From Mytilus edulis (Eukaryota; Mollusca; Bivalvia; Mytilida; Mytilidae), in assembly GCF_963676685.1 (NCBI RefSeq), contig NC_092351.1:39608733-39672732 (forward strand): a stretch of DNA of 64,000 nucleotides, written 5' to 3'. This document shows positions 23,517 to 34,619 of the stretch, piece by piece. Position 1 is the first letter of the stretch; each line of letters begins with the position of its first letter. A program made the translations under genes and the position numbers. The notes beneath the pieces were generated by a model. It saw only the letters and a program-made list of their open reading frames with translations. It ran no database searches and was not told the origin of the DNA.

Positions 23517-24788
23517 AGCCAGCCCAGTTCAAACTATTATCACGTGGTACAATTCTCATTTACATATTATGAATATTAATTAGCAAAAGCGTTACTAATT
23601 TCTGGCTATGATTCCCCTAATCAGGCACATTGTTCCAATTCAAAGGGTTCCAGTCTTTTACCATACATGTACATGCCTCTTATCAGGCGGAGAAATAGTG
23701 AATACATTATGTCTATGGTATCACCAAGCCGATGAACAAACCCGTGACCTCCTGTAACTTGAGCGAGCATACTACTCATACACTGTCAAGGCGGTTTTGT
23801 TGTGTAGATATTCATTTTCTTTGATTTATACTTTTCTCATTCTAAGCTATACAATATCTTCTTTTCTATGATATTTCTGCATAAAAAAACTTTTATATTT
23901 TCCCTAAGTTTTGTTAGGCAAGATGTTCATCTTGGTTTTGAAAGACATTCGTCTTAATATGTTTATATTTCAATGTAGACATTCACGATGTAATTTCTTT
24001 TATTCAATACTATCTATTGATTTACTCTGTAATCTTTGCCAAATAGGAAATATAACAAATATATGAACATTAAAGGGTTTATTCTGGCTTTTCCTACATT
24101 TTGAATTTGTATGCAAAAAATGGGATTATGTAGGATTATCTTGTAACAACACTAAACTAATGGACCAAGGTAAATCCAGGCAAATCTTGTCAAAAATAAA
24201 GAAAAGAATAATTTCTATTTCAATATTTTATACAATAATTTAAATTAATATCATGAATCTCGGATTAAAATATAAAGCTGTATACATCCAACATCCTAGA
24301 TGGATTTAGTAAAAAAGATGTCACAAAGTCTATTGTGATGAACATGGCTCAACAGTTTTATTTTACTAGGGTTCATCTTATTTCTTTTATCAAGCTGAAA
24401 CATTGTTATACGAACTCGTTATGTTTGAAAGTTGAACAGTTGTCTATTTTCGGTTTTGTTTTGTTTACATTGCTATGGATATTTATAATATTTAGAATCA
24501 GTAACGGACCGGTCGTGGTTAGCATACCCGGAAATATTCCGATCTGTAGTCGTAAACATAAGTCCGTCATTCAAACGTTTTAGCATTAAGGGTTAGGTAA
24601 TTATAAACACTCATATGAATAAGACATATGGTATCGTCCAAATTAAATGGTATGGTCCAAAACCTTAGTATATAAGCTGATGCGCTGTCAGAACAAGGGT
24701 CGCTTGATGGATAATCCAGACGCCTTAAATAAGGGAAAAGGTAATTATTTACACTTTATAAAAGAATTAATAGAATCTAAATAAGAAT
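23517..24788. other. No gene seen
   Basis: AT-rich intergenic sequence; no recognisable exon or repeat boundary. Confidence 0.5.
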
Positions 24789-25497
24789 CTATCTGCGTAC
24801 CTGAATAAGGTTGCAGGAGTATTAAAGTTGTATTTACGCACCGGGTAATAGGTGCATAGGCGACTGTGCGGAAATACGTGCACTGGTTAGGCAGTGCACA
24901 GGCTGAATAAGCCAGATAGTGCACAGGATAGCGGTGCACAGGATAGTAGCGCATAGGTAGACATTAGCAAGGTTTGGAATAGTGCACAGGTCAGCACTGG
25001 TTGTTGCTTAACACAAGGTATGTTCAAAGACAGCAACACGTCCCACAAATTGTTATTGTGTGTCAGAGGCAAAAGTTAACAAATTAAAGATAAAAATATA
25101 AGAAACGGTGCAGCTTCCAATATCCAGGGGTAAACTTTGGTACGATACCCAGAAGTCACTACCCCGAGTACGTGACATAATTTTGATGGCAGCGGTGGGA
25201 TATAGGCAGTGCACAGGCTGAATAAGCCAGATAGTGCACAGGATAGCGGTGCACAGGATAGTAGCGCATAGGTAGACATTAGCAAGGTTTGGAATAGTGC
25301 ACAGGTTAGCACTGGTTGTTGCTTAACACAAGGTCTGTTCAAAGACAGCAACACGTTCCACAAATTGTTATTGTGTGTCAGAGGCAAAAGTTAACAAATT
25401 AAAGATAAAAATATAAGAAACGGTGCAGCTTCCAATGTCCAGGGGTAAACTTTGGTACGATACCCAGAAGTCACTACCCCGAGTACGTGACACTATC
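24789..25497 (+). mobile_element. Collapsed LTR retrotransposon: LTR - primer binding site - truncated LTR
   Basis: 5' LTR 24794-25177 (384 bp, TG..CA). A 25 bp leader with a tRNA-Leu-like primer site at 25184-25201 (TGATGGCAGCGGTGGGAT) follows. Then a 3' LTR at 25203-25492 lacks its first 94 bp. The flanking 5 bp target duplication is CTATC (24789-24793 and 25493-25497). The two LTRs differ at about four positions in 290. All gag-pol sequence is gone. The primer type resembles that of Ty3/gypsy elements of bivalves such as Steamer; the clade itself cannot be read because no coding sequence is left. Confidence 0.85.
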
Positions 25498-25545
25498 ATC
25501 TATTTCCCTGTATATTTTCTCTTTCTTGGGACATGTTGAATCCAT

Positions 25546-26327
25546 GACAAATCGCCCCACTTTTTCATAAACTCGCCCCACTTTCTAAAAAATCGCCCCA
25601 CTCTTGTTTACCAACTCGCCCCACTTATGAAAAAGGGTAAAATTCCATTGCAAATAGGTTGAATAACATACACCACTTATAAAAAGGGTTAGAATCCCGC
25701 TGAAATAAGGTTTGCCAACTCGCCCCACTCGTGACAAATAGATAAACCACGATGAATTTATTAGTGCCAACTTGCCCCACTTATGAAAAAAGATGCAATC
25801 CCATTGTATATCTACGTCCCTGCCCCACTTCAATACCTATGAAAACCTTAGTGAAGTGCTATAACATCAAATTGCTGTTAATTGAAATCCTTCGATTGTA
25901 TGAAGTTATAATACAATTATCAGGTTTCTTTTCAATTGTTATACAACTAAGCTTACAAGTATAAAGGTATTCTCCAATGATGATACGAAAATGTATTTGC
26001 AATAACATTTTAAGAATGTTAAATATCATTTAACTTAAAAAATAATGGTTTAATAAATTTCGTGTTTTTTTGTATTCTGTGTAAATTAGTTTTCATTTAA
26101 GTGGGGCTAGTTGGAAGACCTGAACATTATATACTGAAGTAGATTTTACCTTTTCTCAATAAGTGGAGCGAGTTGACCGGGGAAAAATAAACGGGATTTA
26201 ACAGTTTTCACAAGTGAGGCTATTTTTAAACAAGTGGGGCGAGTTGGTAAACCAGTTTGGGGCAATTTTTTTAAAAGTGGGGCGAGTTGGTGAAAAAGTG
26301 GGGCGATTTTGAGTGGGGCGATTTGTC
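25546..26327. mobile_element. TIR element with subterminal GCCCCACTT repeats
   Basis: The left arm (25546-25830) repeats TCGCCCCACTT or CTCGCCCCACT about eight times. The right arm (26100-26327) repeats the complement AAGTGGGGCGAGTTGG. Outermost ends are GACAAATCGCCCCACT / AGTGGGGCGATTTGTC. No transposase frame. No clear target duplication. Confidence 0.85.
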
Positions 26328-28080
26328 CTGCTACCGACATGTTTATCACCAGTTCTGTATTGTTAAGTGTAAGAGCACGGATGACTTCTTCTTGTCTCAA
26401 CAACTTGATCATGATGAAGATGCTTCGGTGTGATCCCTGGACTAACTTCTTTATTTTACTATATATACCTAGCTACTAAATGATTTGTTGTGGACCTTCT
26501 GTTGTTGTTTAAAATCATTATTTATTTAAATAATGAAATTAATTAAATCTTTGAAGCTAAAGTTGAAATTGTTGAGTACTTAATTAAATGCTTCAACTAC
26601 CTTTTCTTTTCAAAAAAATATTTCCAGAATACTGATTGCCTTTAAAACCGTTTCTTTGAAATTATTAAATTCAAGAAATTCCAAATTGCAAACACTTTTG
26701 ATACTTGATACGTGTTTTCCAACTACCAAAAAAAAAACCCACATTTTTTCATAAATTTCATATAAATAATTATTTTTATTTAATTTCCAAAGGTAAAGTT
26801 ACCTGGTACCTAATTAGAGACTAATGACTAAAACAACATATTTTGCATTAACAACATCTATATTGTTCTTCCACTAATCTCCCATGTAGGAATAGCCAGA
26901 ATAGTAAAATACAAAATGTAGGAATACACCCATTAAAGGCTCTTGAATGCTTTTTGTGTGTGTTTTTTTAGTTTATTTTAGTCTAGTTTTGTTTTTTTGC
27001 TTTCTGAGTTGTTTTTTTACTGTCACGTGATAAATGAGGCGGAAGAAACCAAGTGTTCATTTAAAACTTACATTTCGATGGAAAACAGAACAAGCTGTGA
27101 CATAATAAAATAACCCCAAACGACAAAAAAATCGACCAAGTCCATTAAACAGTATACGTTGACGAATAAAGATTACGCATCCCATCAAAAACTGGCGTGA
27201 ACTCAGGTACTCCGAACGGACAAGCAGTTCTTGCACCACATGTGGTACCCGTCGTGTTGCACGTGAAAGCAAAAGTCCCGTGATAAGTCTTTCTTTGATG
27301 CCACAATCGAGGAAGACGAGATTGTTGTAACGGTATTTGGGACGTGGCTATATTGTCATCTGTCATCATTCCGTTACGGTCACCCAACTCTTGATGGCAG
27401 CTGTAAAACGTTCGAAAGATTGACTCTAACTTTACCATTTATAACCCTTGTTTGAATCAGTTCCTTGTAAGAAACAACCTCGTTGTGATATTTGAAAGGC
27501 AAGCTCTGGCATATCGTATGAATTGGCAGATATATACTACGCTATTGATATGTTGCGACATAAAAATGAAAAGTTGGGAGAGCTGAAATCATCCCTTTGG
27601 TCGTAAAGTTGAGTTCTCGTCAAACCATCATTGTTAATTTCTAAATCTAAACCGTACATATTTCAAATTGTTTAGCCTAGGAGTTTATCTATGGCTTGTT
27701 ATAGTGTTTAAGCAGTTATCTATTAATAATGTGTATGTTGATCTATTATGTCTAGTTTTATTTTGGATAACAATTGTCGTTGGGTTGCTATATCATGTAC
27801 GTTACCCGAATTTTCTTTAACTCATACTTTGTTTTTTTTTAAATTAGAATACTGAAAATAAAATCAAATGAAAATTTCTGACTGCATTCATAATGAATAC
27901 AAAGTAGATGATATATATAAAAAAAAGAACGCATTGTACTATTTTAGTAGCATGGTCAAAGTGCCCGCTTTATACTCTTCTGTTATTAAACTTTTTCAAT
28001 AAATGGTTGGTAACGTCGACATTTTCTTTTTATCTATTGACCAATGATAAAGCTGCACATGACTTGTCCTCCAACAAGGT
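26328..28080. other. No gene; AT-rich with interspersed repeats
   Basis: 27030-27440 (minus) and 27560-27640 resemble the repeat also present at 28600-29000 and 30880-31060. The rest is AT-rich and unassigned. Confidence 0.5.
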
Positions 28081-28214
28081 CTATCCAAACGGATTACCCT
28101 GAGGAAAATTTGGCATCAAACTTCTCATCATATTATTATTTTGATTTATAGGTGGTGGACATCGAAATTGTTGGATTTTTCTACATTTTTCAGAAGCAAC
28201 AGGCTCACATATTC
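28081..28214 (-). CDS. Temptin-like exon 3 (C-terminal Cys region)
   Basis: Acceptor TTTTTCAG before 28214. Reads ICEPVASEKCRKIQQFRC, then a Pro/Asn-rich end NPFG and TAG at 28081. Confidence 0.87.
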
Positions 28215-31200
28215 CTGAAAAATACAAAATCCTCTTTAAAACGCAAATAATGATCAAAATTGAATACATAAAGAATATTATTGAAACTTAATTACTATTT
28301 GCATGCTATTCTTAAGTCTTCTTACAGGCGAATACACTTTGAAGAACTCGATTTGTACATGTTACGTTCGAGAAATTGTTCATTTACTATGTTCATATAT
28401 TGAAAAAAGTAAATGCAATTTATCATGTATTGGAAATAGGAATGCAAATGTTATAAAGACTAAATAAAATGTATTTCTCAGGAAAAAATAAAAAAGAATA
28501 TAAGAGTTTAAACATTTGGTTGGTTTCCTTCTGCTTCCACGATATATTACATCACGTATGAAAAAATATGTTTGAGAACTATGAGATCTGTAAGGCATGA
28601 AATTCAACCACGATCCCAAGCATAAAGGACAATCCAATAAAGTGAAGTTGAAACTTCCACTTCGGAAATATTATGGACGCAATCACGAGTTATTGAATAT
28701 CTGTAAAAATGACAACGGATATGTTCCACTTGTCGTAAATACAATCCCGTCCCTTTTCCTCGAATGTGTTATACCAAATAGACTTATGATCGTGTTTGTA
28801 AAACATGAGCAACACGACAGGTGCCACGTGTGGAGGATAATCTTTAAGCATTTATTAGCAACTGAGATCACCCACAGTTTTTGGTGTGGTTCGTGTTGGT
28901 CAGTCTTTAGTTTTATATGTTGTGTTTTTTGTACTGTAACAGCTGTTGGTCTGTTTGTTAGTGTTGGGTTTAGCCTTGGTGTTGTCAATCATTTTCAACA
29001 GGAGTTTGAATGTCTTTTTGGTATATTTCGCATCTATTTTGCAAAAGATCGCATACACTTGTACGGATTTTAGTTTCCTTAAAGTTAAGGTATTTATCTA
29101 AAAAGTAAGGTAGTCCATATAGGAGCACCTGAAATCCCACTCGGTATTTGGTGGGGTTCGTGTTGCTTTTTAGTTTTCTATGTTGTGATTTCTGTACTAT
29201 TGTTTGTCTGTTTGTCTTTTTATTATTTTGTTAGCCATGGTGTTGTCAGTTTATTTTCAATTTATGAGTCTGACTATCCCTCTGGTATCTTCCAACCCTC
29301 TTTCAGAATTAAAATATATCGAAATAGATACCTGGATGACTCTTAGGGTTTCCCTCCATATAAAATTGGTTACTAGTCAAATTAACGTTTAATTCCGCTC
29401 CATTGGTAATGCCATCTCCATCTGAGTCTTGGTAATGAAAAGCTACTGTGTAAATCAATCCTGCTGTCTTGAAATCCTACAAGGAAGTTACACATACAAA
29501 ATGTACTTAAGGATGTTCGCTGGTCATGTTTTTGAATTTTTGTAAGATTTTCGAAATCCTCTGGTTGAATCCATTTGAATGCCTTAAAAAAAATGCCCGT
29601 TGACCCCTGTTTTTCTTTTTATAATCTTTTACATGTATAATTATAAGCCATTTGTCAAAGTCTCATAAAATCTTATTTATTTTTTAATAGTTCATGAGAC
29701 CCTTTAACTTGTCGATGATAAAGTTATCAAAAGTCAAGAGAGAAAATTTTCCCGCCAAAATTTCAATGGCTAATATCTCGAAAACAAGCACATTGACCTC
29801 TTTGTTTTTTGTTGATTTTTAAAAAAACTTGATTCCTTAATGTATCCCCTATCAATATATGCTAGTGTTATGGAAAGCTAATTATTTAGAAAGTTTCAAA
29901 CTGAGTAGCGAACTTTCTTAATTTTCAAAAAGTAAACAAGAACACTTTAGTCTAGTCCATTTTCAAAGATTTATCAAAAATTTCTTTTAGTCTTATAGTC
30001 TAAATTGGACAGTTGTCACGAATGCGATCCTCACCTTTTGCCGTGGCAATAGGCCATTTGTTTCTTTATGACATTTTGTGTCTTTAGTAAAGCTATTGTC
30101 TGTAATATATCTAAATAAATGAGTATAAAATGATCTGCCATTATGGGCATCGAAAAATTATTGTAATCATATGGAAATTTGAAGAATCGGTTATAGAAAG
30201 AAAGTGGACATGTTTATAAATTGTGACTTGGATGGGGAGTTGTTTCATTGGCACACATACCACATCTTCCTATATCTATGTTACATCTTTTAATACGACA
30301 TGAGTCATCTGCCCTTGGTACTCTTTAAAAAAAAAATCTTTTGTTTTTTCTCTCTCTATATTCTCTTTAGTATAATTGATGACTTGATTTTAAAACTGCG
30401 AGACACATACACGTTTACTTGATCTATAAAAGTATATTCATAGTCGTCATGCAAAGATTGATTATAAGTGTTTCTCGTTTTTTATATAGATTAGACCGTT
30501 TTATTTTCTTCGTTTGAATGGTTTTACACTGTCTAGTCATTTTTGGGGCCCTTTATAGCTTGCAAAGGCTCCGTGTTGAAGACCGTACTTTGACCAATAA
30601 TGGTTTACTTTTACAAATTGTGACTTGGGTGGAGAGTTGTCTCTTTGGCATCCATACCACATCTTCTTATATCTATGTAAGAAGTGAATAAACAGTTTTG
30701 TTTTCGTTTCGTAAAGGTGTTTTTATGATCCAATAGAATACTTGCAATTGCATGGAACCAATGCAAACTATATAATAATATGATTTTGACCTAGAAAAAA
30801 TTACTCCGGATGAACTTTTGTCATCACAAGAAAGCAATTAAACCAAGATTTCCAAATGGTGAAGCGGAAATCATCCCATCGTAAATTTTAACAGACGCCA
30901 TCATGAATTGGTATGCCATTATGGAATATTCGTTTCACAGATGATATCGGATATGTTCCTTTTGTCGTAACTACAAACCCTTTCCCTATTCACGAATATG
31001 ACCTACCGAATTAGACTATTTATCGGGTTTGAAACAACATGATCAAAACGAAGGGTGCCTCATGTGGAGCAGGATCTGCTTACGGTTCTAGAGCATTTAT
31101 TTAGATCACCCCCAATTTTTGATGGGTTCGTGTTGCTTAGTCTTTAGTTTTCTATGTTGTGTTTAGTGAACTATTATTTATCTTTTTCTATCTTAACCAT

Positions 31201-33407
31201 GGCGTTGTCAGTTTATTTTCGATCTATGAGTTTGAATGTCCCTCTGGAATTTTTCGCCCCTCTTTTTGTATTTTTATTGACTGTGGTCGTCGTGGGAAAC
31301 TGTTAAAACAAATCTTCCTCGGAAACTTACTAGTCAATTGAAACCAAACATTGCCAAAGACATTCTATTGATTTATAAATATAAAAAACATATGTCCGGA
31401 AAACTACAAAGATGGTGTTTACAGTATTTATATCAACTTCTGTCAGATCGAAGTATGTGTCAAACATAGCCGCAATCATGAAATTTTCTTCGGTTTTGGG
31501 TAAATGTTCAAGAATCTTTTCCACTGAAACTACAAGGCAAATTTGACCCAAAACTTGTGTTTTCTCTTGTCGAGCTTTTATCATTATCGAAGCTAGGTGA
31601 AGTGAATATTCTTTTTTGTTTAAAGTGTTCGTATGCTATGATGAACAACGTTTTGTTAAAATGTTCCTGTTATAATGATCGTAAGATAGTTATGATTGTC
31701 GATTCTATAACCTTCAGTCCAAAATTTTATCCTCAGTCTTGAATTTTGATTGTTTGACCGTTTGACAAAAAAAAAATCAAAAATTAATTTAAGTTTTTGG
31801 CAAGTTGCATCATATATTTCAATTCCAGCGAATGTATTTTTAAACCAATAAACGACCAAAATTTACTCATTGTTGAAGGCCGTACGGTGACCTATAGTTG
31901 TTAATGTCTGTGTCATTTTGGTCTTTTGTGGATAGTTGTCTTATTGGCAATCATACCACATCTTCTTTTTTATATTCACTGGTTATACCGATATTTTTCT
32001 AGTGCATTCATTGCCTTGGATTAATGCCAAATATTGCAAATGACAAATATGGCCAACCAAGTACAACCGTCCTAACAAATTCACATGATCACATATCATG
32101 ATGGGCATGCGCATTTTATTGCTTTTTTTTAATAAAAGTTTAAAATATCACAGAAAGGAGATTTGAATATTGATCCGTATTTGTATCTAAGATAATGGTC
32201 ATTTGAAAAGGTTATCCTTGTGATAACAGAACTTGATGGAATGCAATATGCCCTGCAGCGTTCAAAACTTAGAAAATCTAGAAAAGTCATTACAACGTTG
32301 CATCATTTCTGTCCTCAATTGAAACGTAAACCTTTTTTTTAAAAGAAATGTTTCATCAATGAATGAGTCAATGAACATTATTTAATTTACATTTTACATA
32401 TTGGTGTAAACCGCTCGAATGGCAGCGTATTTTTTAACAGCAGATTACAAAAAAACTAACTTTTGGCGGTGGTGGGCGCATGGAAGAAAGCGCACACGAA
32501 TGAGAGTAGAATTATGAAGGGAGAAACAATACTTTGGAATTCTAGTTTTCATAAACGGGATAAATTTTTCTGAAAGAAGGGTAAATATTCTGATCTGAAA
32601 CTGGTGCGTTGTATCGAGAATCTAAGATTGTGGGTCCATTATGCAGGTAATTTTATAAAGTAAAAACACAAAAATACTGAACTCCGAAGTGCCCGTAAAT
32701 CACAGAATTTATCTAAATGGCATAACAATTTATAGTTGTGATAGGATTATCAATAAGACCAATAAACAATGTAAACAGTTATAGGTCACCGTAATACTTT
32801 CAACAATGAGCAGACACCATAGAATATAGTATGTTATAAATGATATCGGGATGACAAAATGTGAAATAGGTAAAGACGAACACCCATCAAAAACGACATC
32901 TCATTTAGTCCAAATACAGTCAAAAGAAAATCACCCGTTAACAAACAGCTGCAAACAAGGTCATTTCGTTGTCAAAATTTGAATATTAACTATTATTTTG
33001 TCAACGAAGTAAGCTAGACTATATCAAATCACTATTTAATGGTTTGTATATGTTCCAGACCATATGAGTATTTGGACAGTACGCTTACGGTGTGGACCGT
33101 ATGTGTATTTTTTTTAAATACACATACGGTGGAACTGTGCGCGTACGGTACGGTCTGCCTAATTTTATGAAGTTGATCAATATAAATAAAAGTGTAGTTT
33201 ACTTACTAATCCAAATTGGTTTCTTTCGACTCCACGTACTGGATGCCAGTGTCCTATGGCATGCCATATTTGGCCTGGAACACATGGATTTGGTATTTTA
33301 TCTCCATTCGGTATGCGAGTTTTGAAATTAGGGAAACATTCCGACACGATCCACAAACTTAATATAAATATGAATAATTCAAATCTATAAATTCTTACTT
33401 GATTCAT
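28081..33407 (-). CDS. Temptin-like secreted protein (3 exons)
   Basis: Exons 33407-33207, 29476-29332 and 28214-28081 join in phases 0 and 1 to give 159 residues. The N-terminus is a signal peptide (basic start, then LFIFILSLWIVSEC). The mature start FPNFKTRIPNGDKIPNPC and later WHAIGHWHPVRGVERNQFG match the temptin pattern (YP.Y...IPNG..VP.PC, W.G.GH......RN.FG). Exon 2 has DSDGDGITNGAELN, the acidic loop of temptins, probably metal binding. Exon 2/3 reads SHPG-ICEPVASEKC, the typical C-terminal cysteine part. The Asn/Pro-rich end (QNNNMMRSLMPNFPQG) is a local extension. Temptin was described as a water-borne pheromone partner in Aplysia; related proteins are also found in mantle and other secretions of molluscs. 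Function here unknown. Confidence 0.88.
28597..29300. repeat. Interspersed mussel-type repeats in temptin intron 2
   Basis: Two adjacent copies (28600-29060, 29105-29300) share GGTTCGTGTTG, TTTAGTTTTCTATGTTGTG, GTTGTCAGTTTATTTTCA and CCCTCTGGTAT. A third is at 30880-31270. The long plus-strand open frame across 28597-29073 is accidental. Confidence 0.75.
29332..29476 (-). CDS. Temptin-like exon 2 (DSDGDGITNG loop)
   Basis: 145 bp. Acceptor CTTGTAG before 29476, donor GTATCT after 29332. Reads DFKTAGLIYTVAFHYQDSDG and on to NPKSHPG. Confidence 0.88.
29508..29921. mobile_element. MITE-like element with TTAAGGATGTTCGCT ends
   Basis: The left end TTAAGGATGTTCGCTGGTCA is answered by TGAGTAGCGAACTTTCTTA at the right, imperfect inverted ends of ~14 bp. 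No coding sequence. It lies in temptin intron 1. Confidence 0.6.
29922..33206. other. Rest of temptin intron 1: repeats, no further exon recognised
   Basis: Contains minus-strand copies of the GTGGTATGAGTGCC family at 30220-30290, 30440-30690 and 31870-31970, plus the GGGTTCGTGTTGCTTAG repeat at 31060-31270. A small hairpin is at 33088-33128 (CCGTATGTGTATTT / AAATACACATACGG). Confidence 0.65.
33207..33407 (-). CDS. Temptin-like exon 1 (signal peptide and IPNG motif)
   Basis: 67 codons from ATG at 33407 to donor GTAAGT after 33207. Phase 0. Confidence 0.88.
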
Positions 33408-34245
33408 GGTCAGAGATTATATACAAGTGAAGATTTCCATCAATTGGAAGATTTAACTTGAGTCATATAATTGTCATTTAGCTGTCATTTTAATGTTACT
33501 TTTGATGTATGACGGTATGAAATTTATTTGTACCTTAAGGGAATTTTTATTCTTATTTTTGTTAACAATAGTGTTTAGGTAAAAAATATTTACAAAATCA
33601 AAAAAATAGTTTGAGAAGACGTTTATTATACCATTTGATAGCTAAAGTGATTTAATTTAAATGAATAAATACAAAAAACTTCGCCAACATTTATTCTTAC
33701 TAAAGGGACCTCTTTTCATCTTTTAACTTTAAACTTGTATGATATGCATGTCAGACTTTCACTATTTATAACTTTCATTGTTGAAGACATTATAGAGTTT
33801 AAAAAAATAAACGATTCTTCTTTTCGTTTTCAGATGTCTTTAGATATAATGGATGATATGAAATTTCATGGTAATAAGTTATTTCATCTTTGCTTTAAAA
33901 CAGTTTTATCTGTCGAAAAATTATTTACAAAGTCAATCTCAATTTTCAGAAGATGTTAATATCAATATTCATTGGATCAAGTTAGTCTGTCTAAATTGAT
34001 AATTGCAAAAACTTAATCCACATTAGGACTAAATAAATGGACTTTAAATTTTTTTTTAAATTGTATTTGTTCAACATGTTTTACTTGTTCTTCTCATAAA
34101 TGTACATAAGCCAAGACTCAGTGTTGAAGGCTGTATTTTGACCTATACTGGTTTATGTTTTACAAATTGTGACTTGGATGGAGAGTTGTCTCATTTGCAC
34201 TCATACCACAACTTCTTATATCAATAGATGAAAAGTTAGAGTTTA

Positions 34246-34276
<31 letters not shown>

Positions 34277-34619
34277 CGTTTTTCTTTTCGTTTTCTGGTA
34301 CTTTTAATTAAGATTTTGATCTTTGAATTTTATGTATTGTGTGTTTTAAACAAGAAGATAGACTTGTCGTATAATGTTAAATGATCACTTAAAAAGAAAT
34401 TTATTACCCATACATTGTATGCGACAAGGATGTCCTTGTTCACCTAGCATGTAAATTTCTACATTAGAAATGTATTATAGCAAAACACGTATACTAATAT
34501 GTCAACATTATTTTTTAAACAAAAAAAATATTTGAACAAGTCATGTTTAAAATTAAACGCTTGTGTAAGAGGAACTGTGTACTGAATCTAAGTACTTAAA
34601 CGAATATTGATTAAAGTAA
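33408..34619. other. No gene; repeat fragment ending in a long A tract
   Basis: 34110-34215 is a fragment of the GTGGTATGAGTGCC family (minus), followed after ~35 bp by a run of about 30 A at 34247-34276. The rest is the AT-rich 5' flank of the temptin-like gene. Confidence 0.6.

Noticed and set aside
24745-25387. Repeated minus-strand frames suggesting duplicated small genes
   Set aside because: They are the antisense of the two LTRs of a collapsed retrotransposon.
28597-29073. 158-residue plus-strand open frame
   Set aside because: Covers an interspersed repeat seen in several other places and runs through the antisense of the temptin intron.
31330-31584. Minus-strand stretch with coding-like composition (ILEHLPKTEENFM) after a TTGTAG acceptor-like site
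   Set aside because: It lies in temptin intron 1, but exons 1 and 2 already join in phase and match temptins without it; no matching donor in phase. Could be a decayed exon, not supported.
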